DNA of 64,000 nucleotides from Microbacterium psychrotolerans (GTDB taxonomy: Bacteria > Actinomycetota > Actinomycetes > Actinomycetales > Microbacteriaceae). This document shows, piece after piece, positions 8,464-15,973 of this stretch (positions within the stretch are counted from its first letter, which is position 1; every line of letters starts with the position of its first letter). A program made the position numbers and the translations under genes. Where the stretch lies: contig NZ_JAVFWO010000001.1 in assembly GCF_031085295.1 (NCBI RefSeq), forward strand, positions 186,001-250,000, read 5' to 3'. The notes below the pieces were generated by a model. It did no database searches, had not been told where the DNA came from, and worked only from the letters and a program-made list of their open reading frames with translations.

Positions 8464-9549
8464 GTGCGCATTGCTGTGCCTACCGAAGTCAAAGACAACG
8501 AGAACCGTGTTGGCCTCACCCCGGCGGGCGTCCTTCAACTGACCCGGCGTGGACATGACGTGCTCGTCCAGGCGTCAGCGGGCGTCGGCTCCGGTATCAC
8601 GGACGAGGACTACGTTCTCGCCGGAGCGTCCATTATCAGCGACCCCGATCAGCTCTGGGCCGAGGGCGAACTCGTGGTCAAAGTCAAGGAACCGATCGCC
8701 GAAGAGTTCGGACGCCTTCGTTCCGGCCTGACCCTCTTCACCTACCTCCATCTCGCGGCGTCCCGGGCCTGTGCGGACGCGCTCCTGTCCAGCGGCACGC
8801 GAGCCATCGCGTACGAGGGTGTTCGCGATCGAGATGGACGACTCCCTCTGCTTGCTCCGATGAGCGAGATCGCCGGGCGCCTCTCCGTGATCGTCGGCAC
8901 ATACAACCTCCTGCGTCCCTTTGGGGGCCGCGGAATCCAGCCAGGCGGCGTGGCGGGGACCTCGCCGGCGAGAACCGTCGTGATCGGCGCCGGCGTCGCG
9001 GGCGAGCATGCTGCCGCGAATGCGATCGGACTGGGGTCCGCGGTCACCATGATCGATGTCTCCCTCCCACGACTTCGCGAGATGGAAAGGCAATTCGCCG
9101 GTCGCATCTCGACGGCCGTCTCCTCGCCCTATGAGATCGAGCGACTTCTCGAGGACGCTGACCTCGTCATCGGTTCGGCCCTCGTCCCTGGCGCGGGAGC
9201 ACCAAAGCTCGTCACCAACGAGATGGTCCGGGGGATGCGCGAAGGATCCGTGCTCGTCGACATCGCGATCGATCAAGGTGGGTGCTTCGAGGACTCGCGA
9301 GTCACGACGCACAGCAATCCGACCTTCCGCGTGCACGGGAGCACGTTCTACTGCGTTGCCAACATGCCCGGCGCTGTCCCGGTGAGCTCCACAACTGCAC
9401 TGACGAACGCCACCACGCCGTACGTCCTCGCGCTGGCCAGCGGCGTGGAGCGAGCGTTGGAGTCGAATACAGGACTTCGGGAAGGGCTCGCGGTAGAAGA
9501 CGGAAGACTCATGCACTCGGCGACGGCAGATTCGCTCGGCATGGCCTGA
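8464..9549 (+). CDS. ald: Alanine dehydrogenase
   Basis: A 361-residue L-alanine dehydrogenase (L-alanine + NAD+ + water to pyruvate + NADH + ammonium). Family marks are RIAVPTEVKDNENRVGLTP at the N-terminus, KVKEPI with the substrate-binding Lys, YLHLAA with the catalytic His, the NAD-binding GAGVAGEHAA around residue 180, and NMPGAVP near the end. The longer open frame starts far upstream inside the aminotransferase; I chose the GTG at 8464 because it begins exactly at the family N-terminus and has an AAGGAG site 8-12 bp ahead. It is slightly shorter than the usual ~370 residues. It is cotranscribed with the transaminase, 65 bp downstream, and recycles its alanine. Confidence 0.95.
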   Translation: MRIAVPTEVKDNENRVGLTPAGVLQLTRRGHDVLVQASAGVGSGITDEDYVLAGASIISDPDQLWAEGELVVKVKEPIAEEFGRLRSGLTLFTYLHLAASRACADALLSSGTRAIAYEGVRDRDGRLPLLAPMSEIAGRLSVIVGTYNLLRPFGGRGIQPGGVAGTSPARTVVIGAGVAGEHAAANAIGLGSAVTMIDVSLPRLREMERQFAGRISTAVSSPYEIERLLEDADLVIGSALVPGAGAPKLVTNEMVRGMREGSVLVDIAIDQGGCFEDSRVTTHSNPTFRVHGSTFYCVANMPGAVPVSSTTALTNATTPYVLALASGVERALESNTGLREGLAVEDGRLMHSATADSLGMA

Positions 9550-9551
9550 CG

Positions 9552-9574
9552 CAGCCGACGACGGCTGTTCTTGC
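9552..9574 (+). terminator. Hairpin after ald
   Basis: CAGCCG (9552-9557) and CGGCTG (9562-9567) form a 6-bp stem with a 4-nt loop directly after the ald stop, followed by TTCTTG. It is a weak intrinsic-type terminator for the aminotransferase-ald unit. Confidence 0.45.
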
Positions 9575-9817
9575 CATCAAATCCGCGAATGGCAGCGGGA
9601 GATTCTGTAGACCCGCTAGTTCCAACCGCATGCGATTGCCGCCGTCGCAGCTACTTTGACGACCGCGGATCGGGTTGAGCATCATCGGCCAAGCAGGCAG
9701 GTCGGCGACAACGGGCTGCATCAGCGCAACCACAACGCAAGCATCCCGGTCACGTCGTCCGCCATCTCGGGCGGACTAGAGCTGTGCTGCCAGAACCGCT
9801 GGCCATAACCTGGAGAA
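9575..9817. other. Intergenic stretch, nothing recognised
   Basis: Short frames here lack ribosome sites and family resemblance. I see no RNA gene, repeat or convincing promoter. Confidence 0.5.
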
Positions 9818-10003
9818 ATGGGAAAGATCCTGCTGCTCGTCGATGGGTTGACCTACGAGCTCGCCTGCGAGGACGTAGACGTCGCATACGCTCGAGTACG
9901 CGATGCAGTCGGTGGCTCGCTGGAAGTTGAACTCACTTCCGGCGAGCTTCGCCGGTGCGAAATCCAAGAGCAGTCTTCTTGGGCGATTCTTGAGACCACC
10001 TAG
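9818..10003 (+). CDS. Small hypothetical protein (61 residues)
   Basis: A 61-residue acidic, soluble-looking protein (starts MGKILLLVDG, ends SSWAILETT). No signal peptide, membrane segment or metal-binding Cys cluster is visible, and I do not recognise a family. In its favour: GGAGA just before the ATG, codons rich in third-position G/C, and a beta-alpha-beta-like pattern of hydrophobic residues. It stands alone between the ald terminator and a bidirectional hairpin, next to the tRNA-like remnant. It could be a real small orphan gene; it could also be chance. Confidence 0.45.
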   Translation: MGKILLLVDGLTYELACEDVDVAYARVRDAVGGSLEVELTSGELRRCEIQEQSSWAILETT

Positions 10004-10103
10004 AACGTGGGATGAGAACACCGGCCGCCAATCGGACACGCCCGAGCCCGCAAGCGAGCCCAATCAGACAGCACTCCGCCGAACACGAGAGAGCACTTGA
10101 TAC

Positions 10104-10127
10104 AGAAAGGCCCCTCAGAGAGCCTTC
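10104..10127 (-). terminator. Bidirectional hairpin beside the tRNA-like remnant
   Basis: AGAAAGGC and GCCTTCT arms close a hairpin with a CTC/GAG inner pairing. Read on the minus strand it ends GGCCTTTCTGT, the usual look of a terminator just after a tRNA gene, and it lies about 26 bp beyond the tRNA-like fragment on that strand. It can also serve the small plus-strand gene ending at 10003. Confidence 0.5.
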
Positions 10128-10153
10128 TCCCGGATTACTGCCTCGGCACAGTG

Positions 10154-10192
10154 TGCGCCCGAAGAGACACGAACCCCCAACCTTCTGATCCG
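10154..10192 (-). pseudogene. tRNA-Arg 3'-end remnant (possible attachment site)
   Basis: On the minus strand these 39 bases read as the 3' half of a tRNA: CGGATCAGAAGG (3' side of the anticodon arm and variable loop), a T-arm GGGGGTTCGTGT, and an acceptor strand CGGGCGC followed by A. The pattern matches what I recall of actinobacterial tRNA-Arg(ACG), with changes in the T-loop/stem (TTCGTGT instead of TTCGAAT/TTCGAGT). The 5' half is absent: upstream bases do not supply the matching acceptor, D-arm or anticodon stem. Such a displaced 3' end is what integration of an element into a tRNA gene leaves behind. Comparison is from memory only. Confidence 0.5.
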
Positions 10193-10230
10193 AGGCCCTC
10201 GTCACACCGATGGGGAGCGACAAGGGCGGG

Positions 10231-10905
10231 TTAGTACGTGGCTCGTCCGCCACTGATGTCGTATACCGCGCCGGTCGAGAACGTTACCTTGTCGGATGTC
10301 AGCCATGCGATGAGCTCCGCTACTTCTTCGGCGCGACCGACTCGCTTCATCGGAATGAGGCTCGTGATGTGCGCCAGAACGCCGGGAGATGTGTCCTCAT
10401 TCATCGGCGTGGCGATGACGGCGGGCGCGATGGCGTTGACGAGTACACCGGTGGTTGCGAGCTCCTTGCCGGCCGACTTCGTGAGTCCGATCACCGCTGC
10501 CTTCGATGCGGAGTAGATCGACAGATTCGGGTTGCCGTCCTTGCCCGCCATGCTGGCGATGTTGACGACACGGCCCCAGCCTCTTTCCACCATCCCTGGC
10601 ACGAAGGCGCGCATCATCGTGACCGTGCCGACGACGTTGACATCGAGGACGCTTTTCCATTGCGCCGTCGTGGTTTTGACGAGCGGCGCATTGGGTCCGA
10701 CGATGCCGGCGGAGTTGACCAGGATGTCGATGGGACCGAGCCGGCCGGCCGCGGCGGCGACGGCTTCGTCGTCGGTGATGTCAAGGACGATGTCACACCC
10801 ACCGGCGAGGTCGACGGTTATCGCCTCGACGCCGTCCTGGCGAAGGCGAGCGGCCGTGGCGGCGCCGAGGCCGCTGGCCCCACCGGTGATGAGGGCACGG
10901 GTCAT
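10231..10905 (-). CDS. SDR-family oxidoreductase (candidate 2-keto-3-deoxy sugar acid dehydrogenase)
   Basis: A 224-residue classical short-chain dehydrogenase: TGGASGLG dinucleotide motif at residues 7-14, NSAG near 89, catalytic Ser in NIASMAG, and YSASKAA with the catalytic Tyr/Lys. It is a little short for the family because the region before the motif is minimal. It is the last gene of the minus-strand unit FAD oxidoreductase, ArsR-like, SMP-30, FAH. In the diketo-hydrolase route of L-rhamnose/L-fucose breakdown an SDR oxidises 2-keto-3-deoxy-rhamnonate or -fuconate to the 2,4-diketo acid cleaved by an FAH-family enzyme; the adjacent FAH gene makes that role attractive. This is inference from context. 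Confidence 0.88.
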   Translation of the reverse strand: MTRALITGGASGLGAATAARLRQDGVEAITVDLAGGCDIVLDITDDEAVAAAAGRLGPIDILVNSAGIVGPNAPLVKTTTAQWKSVLDVNVVGTVTMMRAFVPGMVERGWGRVVNIASMAGKDGNPNLSIYSASKAAVIGLTKSAGKELATTGVLVNAIAPAVIATPMNEDTSPGVLAHITSLIPMKRVGRAEEVAELIAWLTSDKVTFSTGAVYDISGGRATY

Positions 10906-10957
10906 GATTTCTCCTCGTTGAGTGCGGATTGAGCGTGAGAACGTCGACCGAGTGCCG

Positions 10958-11815
10958 CTACCGTGGACCGACGACGGTCTGCCGTTGCTCGCCGAGACCG
11001 TCGATGCCGAGGGTCATGATGTCGCCGGCCTGGAGCCATATCTGAGGGTCGAAGCCGAGACCGACGCCGGGCGGTGTACCGGTGTTGATGAGGTCACCGG
11101 GCTCAAGAACCATGAACTGGCTGATGTAGTGGACGATGACGTACGGGTCGAAGATCATCGTCGTCGTCGAGCCGGTCTGCCGTCGCACGCCGTTGACGTC
11201 GAGCCACATTTTCAGATCCAGCACGTTGGACACTTCGTCCTGCGTGACGAGCCATGGCCCCGCCGGGTTGAACGTCTCGGCGGACTTGCCCTTGAGCCAC
11301 TGTCCACCGCGCTCCATCTGGAAGGCGCGTTCGCTCACGTCGTTGACGACGACCCAGCCCGCGATGTGGTCGCGGGCCTGTTCGGGCGAATCGAGGTAGC
11401 TTGCGCGCGTGCTGATGACGATGCCGAGCTCTACCTCCCAGTCAGGTTTGGTCGATCCGCGTGGGATTCGCACATCGTCGTCGGGGCCGACGAGGGTGTT
11501 GGGCGACTTGGTGAAGAGGATGGGTTCGTCCGGCACCGGCTGGCCGGACTCGGCGGCGTGGTCCGCGTAGTTGAGGCCGACGCAGATGATCTGGTGTGGG
11601 CGGGCGATTGGCGGTCCGATGCGGAGGTGGCCCAGTGGCGCACCACCGAGAGCCGTGCGTTCAGCGACGATCGGCGCGATACGCTCCAGCCCGCCCGATC
11701 CGAAGAACTCCTCGTCGAAGTCCGTGACGATGTCGGAGAGGTCGACGTAATGGTCGTCGTCGACCAGCGCGGCCGGCCGCTCGGCCCCGACCGGACCGAT
11801 TCGCAGAAGCTTCAT
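10958..11815 (-). CDS. Fumarylacetoacetate-hydrolase-family enzyme (candidate diketo-deoxy sugar acid hydrolase)
   Basis: A 285-residue FAH-family hydrolase. The N-terminal ~70-residue region is followed by the catalytic domain with CVGLNYADHAAESGQ, FTKSPNTLVGPDD, the metal-binding DWEVELGIVI (acidic ligands) and a late GTPPGVGLG. These features are shared by fumarylpyruvate hydrolase and 2,4-diketo-3-deoxy-L-fuconate/rhamnonate hydrolases, which cleave a C-C bond to pyruvate plus L-lactate. Start 11815 has a good ribosome site (GGAAGGAA). The gene lies between an SMP-30 lactonase-like gene and an SDR, the set expected for a non-phosphorylative sugar-acid pathway. Cytoplasmic, Mg- or Mn-dependent by family knowledge. 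Confidence 0.9.
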   Translation of the reverse strand: MKLLRIGPVGAERPAALVDDDHYVDLSDIVTDFDEEFFGSGGLERIAPIVAERTALGGAPLGHLRIGPPIARPHQIICVGLNYADHAAESGQPVPDEPILFTKSPNTLVGPDDDVRIPRGSTKPDWEVELGIVISTRASYLDSPEQARDHIAGWVVVNDVSERAFQMERGGQWLKGKSAETFNPAGPWLVTQDEVSNVLDLKMWLDVNGVRRQTGSTTTMIFDPYVIVHYISQFMVLEPGDLINTGTPPGVGLGFDPQIWLQAGDIMTLGIDGLGEQRQTVVGPR

Positions 11816-11845
11816 GTTGTGTTCCTTCCAGGGGTTGGGGGTGGG

Positions 11846-12739
11846 TCAACGGATGCCGGACCACAGATGCGTTGCAACGCCTGTGACGCCCGGCTTGATG
11901 GTGAAGAGCCGGCCGCTGAGCGGGTAGTCCTGCAACTGCTCCGGAGTGAGATCCTCGGTCGCGGTGGTGATGACGAGCGTGTCGAGCTCCGGGCCGGCAA
12001 ACGCGGGGCAGGAGGTGTGCGGCGCTGGTACGTCCACACGGGCGACGATCTGCCCGGTCGGATCGATGCGCACCACGCAACCCTCGCCCCACACCGCGAC
12101 CCACAAGTGGTCGTCAACGTCGACCGCCATCCCGTCGGGATATCCGTGTTCGAACTCGGTGAGAAGCGAGCGCTCTCCGACGGCACCTGTCGCGGGGTCG
12201 TAGTCGCGGACGTAGATCCGCTTGCTGAGAGTGTCGATGCTGAACAGTCGTCGCCCGTCCGAGGTCCAGCCCAGACCGTTGGAGAGGGTGAGGTCGTCGT
12301 CGAGTGTGACCAGTGCGCCGCCGGGCTCGACACGCACGAGCAGCTCACCGCCGGGGCCCGTCGTGCCCACAACCAACCGACCTCGAGGATCGGGCTTGCC
12401 GTCGTTGAACCGGCGACCCTGGCCCGTGATGATTTCCGCGCTGGACGTGATTCCTCCGTCGAGATCGCGGTAGTGCAGCCGATGCATGCCGGCGACGACG
12501 AGCTCGCCCTTCATGGAGACGGCGACTGCTCCAGCTGTGTCGGGGAAGACGAAGCGCTCCTCGACCTCGACGGCGCCCCCGTAGGCGAAGCGTCCGGAGT
12601 GCACGGCACCTTCCATGACGTCAACCCACAAGATCTTGCCGCGGATCGGGTCCCACAACGGTCCCTCTGCCAGGAGATGCGATATGCCCGTCGCGACCCG
12701 GGCTGTACCGAGCGAGGGCGTGGATGAGTAGTGGTTCAT
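11846..12739 (-). CDS. SMP-30/gluconolactonase-family lactonase
   Basis: A 297-residue six-bladed propeller protein of the SMP-30/gluconolaconase/LRE family, calcium- or zinc-dependent lactonases that open aldonolactones. Typical segments are AEGPLWDPIRGKILWVD at residues ~25-40 (with the metal-binding Glu), NDGKPDPRGRLVVGT in the middle, LSNGLGWTSDGRRLF, and PDGMAVDVDDHLWVAVWGEG. No signal peptide. It starts 4 bp after the ArsR-like gene stop. In the proposed pathway it would hydrolyse a rhamnono- or fucono-lactone made by a sugar dehydrogenase, giving the acid for an enolase-family dehydratase. Substrate assignment is by context only. Confidence 0.9.
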   Translation of the reverse strand: MNHYSSTPSLGTARVATGISHLLAEGPLWDPIRGKILWVDVMEGAVHSGRFAYGGAVEVEERFVFPDTAGAVAVSMKGELVVAGMHRLHYRDLDGGITSSAEIITGQGRRFNDGKPDPRGRLVVGTTGPGGELLVRVEPGGALVTLDDDLTLSNGLGWTSDGRRLFSIDTLSKRIYVRDYDPATGAVGERSLLTEFEHGYPDGMAVDVDDHLWVAVWGEGCVVRIDPTGQIVARVDVPAPHTSCPAFAGPELDTLVITTATEDLTPEQLQDYPLSGRLFTIKPGVTGVATHLWSGIR

Positions 12740-12743
12740 GCGC

Positions 12744-13073
12744 CTATTCCCATGTGTGCTCTGTGATCGCGTCGAAAAGGGACCAAGCGATCGCCTCCAC
12801 CCGATCGGCGTCGATCCGATACAGACGCGCCGGACGAAAGCTCCCGGGAACTCGTTGGATCTCGTAGCCGACCGCCCCGATCCGTTCCAGCATGTTCAGA
12901 TGCTCGCGCACGCCGAAGCGGGTGTACCCGACGGCGGCAGCAACACCGGAGATGGTCGCCGGACCCTCACGGAGCGCGCGGAGGATGTCGATGCGCACGG
13001 CTGACACACCCAGCGCGGCCGCCACATCGGCGGGATCTTCGACGCGATCGTCGGTGAGTTCGTGCCGCGTCAT
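12744..13073 (-). CDS. ArsR-like winged-helix transcriptional regulator
   Basis: A 109-residue winged helix-turn-helix protein: ILRALREGPATISGVAAAVGYTRFGVREHLNMLERIGAV is the DNA-binding core pattern (helix 2, recognition helix, wing), then a short C-terminal helix. No metal-binding Cys pairs are visible, so it is unlikely to be a metal sensor; it resembles ArsR/MarR-like regulators of catabolic genes. It is cotranscribed, overlapping the FAD/Fe-S gene stop-start by 4 bp upstream and lying 4 bp before the lactonase. It probably modulates this operon in addition to the divergent IclR regulator. Confidence 0.8.
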   Translation of the reverse strand: MTRHELTDDRVEDPADVAAALGVSAVRIDILRALREGPATISGVAAAVGYTRFGVREHLNMLERIGAVGYEIQRVPGSFRPARLYRIDADRVEAIAWSLFDAITEHTWE

Positions 13074-15874
13074 GTCGTCCTCAGAGTGTCGTCGAGGACC
13101 TGGAGGATGTGTCGGTAGTCATGGCCAGTGGCCCGCGTCATGCCGAGTTCGCAGGTGCGGTTGAGGGAAGCGTGCGCCACCGATCCCGCGGCCACCACCT
13201 GAGCGGCTTCACGCGCCGTGGCCGTAGCCGTGAGCTCCGGGTGCAGCATCCCTCGGTCTCCGGCAAAGGCGCAGCATCCCCAATCCTCGGGAACGACGAC
13301 GCTCTCCGCCGCCGCCGCTGCAACACGGCTGAGGGAGGGATTTACACCGAGGTGGGTCGACGAGCAGGTGGGATGAAGCGTCACCGATGCGATACGGTCT
13401 CCGGCCGGAAGGCGCGGGAGCACGAACTCGTCCACGAACGCGACGGCGTCGATGACGCGGATGCCGAGCTGTCCAGCGGCATCCAGGAGCACGTGGAGTC
13501 CTTCGGTACACGAAGACGCGTCACAGACCACGGGCAGGCGCCCCCCGGCAGTCGCGAGCAGCAGCGAATTCACGACTCGGTCCTTCATGACCGCGTACCC
13601 CTGGGTGAGGCCTTTCGACTTCCAGGGGGTTCCGCAGCAGAGGGACGGAAGATCGTCGGGGGTGCGCAGAGCAATCCGCGCGCGCTCGCACAACCGCAGG
13701 AACGATTCGGCGACACCGTCCTTCCCCACCGGACCGAACATGGTGGTGGTGCACGAGGAGAAGTACACGGCGACCGCGTCCGCTTCGGCGAACACCTTGC
13801 GCCTGCTTCCCCCGGGCGGAAGATCGGCTGTGTAGAGCGGGACGGCATCGGCGCCGAGGACGCTGCGCGCCACCTTGCTGGCCACGTGGGCAACGACCGT
13901 CGGCACGGCGTCGGCGACCGACAGCGCCTTGCCGCCGACAGTGCTCACGAGGTCCCACCGGTGGGCTGCCGCCTTCCACCCGGCTCGTGTCACCGTGTTC
14001 TGGTTCTCGGCGCGTAGGCGCCGAACGAGGTCACCGGTGTTGATCAGCACTGGACACGCGCTCTGACACATGCCGTCGACAGCGCAGGTCTCAATCGCGT
14101 CGTACCCGTACTCCTTCTCGAGAGCGCGGGCCAGCTCGTCATCGCCGCGATCGCGGGCGCGCTGCAGCTCGCGGCGAAGCACGATCCGCTCACGCGGAGT
14201 GAGGGTGAGATCCCGCGACGGACACACGGGCTCGCAATATCCACACTCGACGCAGCGGTCGACCTCGGATTCGACGGCGGGTGCCGTCTTCAGATTCTTC
14301 GTATGCGAATGCGGATCATCGGTGAGCAGGACGCCAGGGTTGAGGACCATGCCGGGATCGAGCAGCCGCTTGATCTCCCACATCACCTCATGCAGTTCGG
14401 CTCCGTACTGGCGCGCCACATAGGGGGCCATGATGCGTCCGGTGCCGTGCTCGGCCTTCAACGTTCCACCCTGCGTGATCACCAGGTCGACCATGTCCTC
14501 CGTGAATGACTCGTAGCGGGTGAGCTTCTCCGGATCATCGAATCGCTCATTGATGAGGAAGTGGATGTTGCCGTCCTTTGCGTGACCGAAAATCACGCTC
14601 CCCTCGTACCCGTATCTGTCGAACAGTGCGATGAGCCGTGTGCAGGTCTCGTTGAGCCGCTGCACCGGTACTGCGATGTCTTCCAACAGCGCGGTCGTTC
14701 CCGGCGGCCGGGCGCCTGCGACGGCGGTGAACAGGCCCTTGCGAATGTGCCATAGCCGGTCCCGAGTGGCGGGATCACGGGTGAGTGCTGCTGGAGCGAC
14801 GAGCGGAAGGCGGGCGAAGACCATGGCTGCCCTTTCCGCCGCGTCTTCCAGGGCTTCAGCGGAATCCTCCTGCAGTTCCACAAGCAGGGCGGCGTGACCG
14901 TCCACGGCGAGTGTCGTCAGCTCGGCGGTGGCTTCAGGATCCTGTTGCGCGACCAGCAGGGACGCCGCATCCATCAGTTCGATGGTCGCGAACCCCGCCG
15001 CCACCAGGGACGGAAGGGCGGCAGTGGCGTCCGCGAGACTGGTGAAGGTGAGGAGCACCGTCGCCAGGTGCGCCTTGACCGGCACCGTCCGGAACGTCAC
15101 CTCCGCGACGAACGCGAGTGTGCCTTCCGACCCCACGACAAGGTGCTCGAGAATGTCGATCGGGCGTGTGAAGTCGAGGAACGAGTTCAGGCCGTACCCC
15201 ATGGTGTTCTTGATCGCATGCAGCCGCCGCAGCTTCGCAACGGAATCCGGGTCGCGGCGCACACGATCGCGCAGACGCTCGAGGCCGGCGTGGATCGCGG
15301 GTTCGCGTGTTTCGAGCAACTCGGCGGCATCCGGCGCGCCGGTGTCGATGACCGTCCCCGAGGGCAGCACCAGAATCGCGGATTCGAGCGTCGCGTAGGC
15401 GTTTGCGTGGGTGCCGCACGACATGCCGGAAGAGTTGTTCGCCACTACGCCACCGATCGTGCAGGCGATCTCGCTGGCCGGGTCGGGGCCGAGCTTGCGC
15501 CCATGCCGCGAGAGTCGAGCGTTCACGGCGCGAACAGTGGCACCCGGCTGGGCACGAACCCGGCGTCCCTTGTCGAGCACGTCGATGCGACGGAAGTTCC
15601 TCCGGGTGTCGACGAGAACACCGCCGGTGCCGGCCTGACCCGAGAGGCTCGTGCCTCCGGAGCGGAATGCGACGCAGACGCCGCGGGCGCGGGCGGCGGC
15701 CACGACCGCAGCAACCTCCTCGGCGTCCTCCACGTCCGTGACCGCGAGAGGGACCAGGAGGTAGTGCGAGGCATCGTGCGCGCTCGCGAGCCGATCGGTC
15801 GCCCTCGTGCGGACGCGTGAGCATGCACCTTCCAGAGCGGAGACGAGCTCGCGATCGAGGATGGGAAGAGGCAT
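13070..15874 (-). CDS. FAD/Fe-S fusion oxidoreductase (D-lactate/2-hydroxyacid dehydrogenase type)
   Basis: A 934-residue fusion of a flavin half and an iron-sulfur half. Residues ~35-240 are an FAD_binding_4 (PCMH) domain with FRSGGTSLSGQAG; ~260-500 the FAD-oxidase C-terminal domain ending in HGTGRIMAPYV. Then come two [4Fe-4S] ferredoxin motifs (CVECGYCEPVCPS, and CAVDGMCQSACPV) and two CCG-type cysteine domains (SLCCGTPWKS; TCSSTH with CCAFAG). This layout matches GlcD-GlcF-like quinone-linked oxidases of D-lactate, glycolate or D-2-hydroxyglutarate. I chose ATG 15874 because GGAAA sits at a normal distance; ATG 15886 is an alternative. As first gene of the FAH operon it may oxidise lactate released by the FAH enzyme, though that lactate is usually the L-isomer. 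Confidence 0.9.
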   Translation of the reverse strand: MPLPILDRELVSALEGACSRVRTRATDRLASAHDASHYLLVPLAVTDVEDAEEVAAVVAAARARGVCVAFRSGGTSLSGQAGTGGVLVDTRRNFRRIDVLDKGRRVRAQPGATVRAVNARLSRHGRKLGPDPASEIACTIGGVVANNSSGMSCGTHANAYATLESAILVLPSGTVIDTGAPDAAELLETREPAIHAGLERLRDRVRRDPDSVAKLRRLHAIKNTMGYGLNSFLDFTRPIDILEHLVVGSEGTLAFVAEVTFRTVPVKAHLATVLLTFTSLADATAALPSLVAAGFATIELMDAASLLVAQQDPEATAELTTLAVDGHAALLVELQEDSAEALEDAAERAAMVFARLPLVAPAALTRDPATRDRLWHIRKGLFTAVAGARPPGTTALLEDIAVPVQRLNETCTRLIALFDRYGYEGSVIFGHAKDGNIHFLINERFDDPEKLTRYESFTEDMVDLVITQGGTLKAEHGTGRIMAPYVARQYGAELHEVMWEIKRLLDPGMVLNPGVLLTDDPHSHTKNLKTAPAVESEVDRCVECGYCEPVCPSRDLTLTPRERIVLRRELQRARDRGDDELARALEKEYGYDAIETCAVDGMCQSACPVLINTGDLVRRLRAENQNTVTRAGWKAAAHRWDLVSTVGGKALSVADAVPTVVAHVASKVARSVLGADAVPLYTADLPPGGSRRKVFAEADAVAVYFSSCTTTMFGPVGKDGVAESFLRLCERARIALRTPDDLPSLCCGTPWKSKGLTQGYAVMKDRVVNSLLLATAGGRLPVVCDASSCTEGLHVLLDAAGQLGIRVIDAVAFVDEFVLPRLPAGDRIASVTLHPTCSSTHLGVNPSLSRVAAAAAESVVVPEDWGCCAFAGDRGMLHPELTATATAREAAQVVAAGSVAHASLNRTCELGMTRATGHDYRHILQVLDDTLRTT

Positions 15875-15899
15875 CTGTATTTCCATCTTTCGGAACAAC

Positions 15900-15934
15900 A
15901 GTCTATTAGTTGGAAGTATCGAGGCAACTATAGT
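15900..15934. promoter_or_regulatory. Overlapping divergent promoters between FAD/Fe-S and IclR genes
   Basis: Minus strand: TTGCCT (15927-15922) and TAGACT (15905-15900), 16 bp apart, face the FAD/Fe-S gene. Plus strand: TTAGTT (15906-15911) and TATAGT (15929-15934), 17 bp apart, face the IclR gene. The two overlap, so one bound regulator could shut both. -35 boxes are weak matches. Confidence 0.4.
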
Positions 15935-15940
15935 CGCATC

Positions 15941-15973
15941 ATGATGTCGATCACTGCGCTGGCCACCACATGA
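15941..15973 (+). CDS. Possible 10-residue leader peptide ahead of the IclR gene
   Basis: ATG at 15941 starts a frame MMSITALATT that stops at 15971-15973, overlapping the IclR ATG by ATGA. The frame begins 6-7 bases after the TATAGT box, so its message would be leaderless, which actinobacteria translate well. The IclR ATG itself has no ribosome site, so coupling through this peptide would explain its expression. It may be chance. Confidence 0.3.
   Translation: MMSITALATT

Noticed and set aside
10922..12727. 601-codon open frame on the plus strand
   Set aside because: Antisense to the FAH and SMP-30 genes, which have clear motifs and ribosome sites; long antisense frames are expected in such GC-rich DNA.
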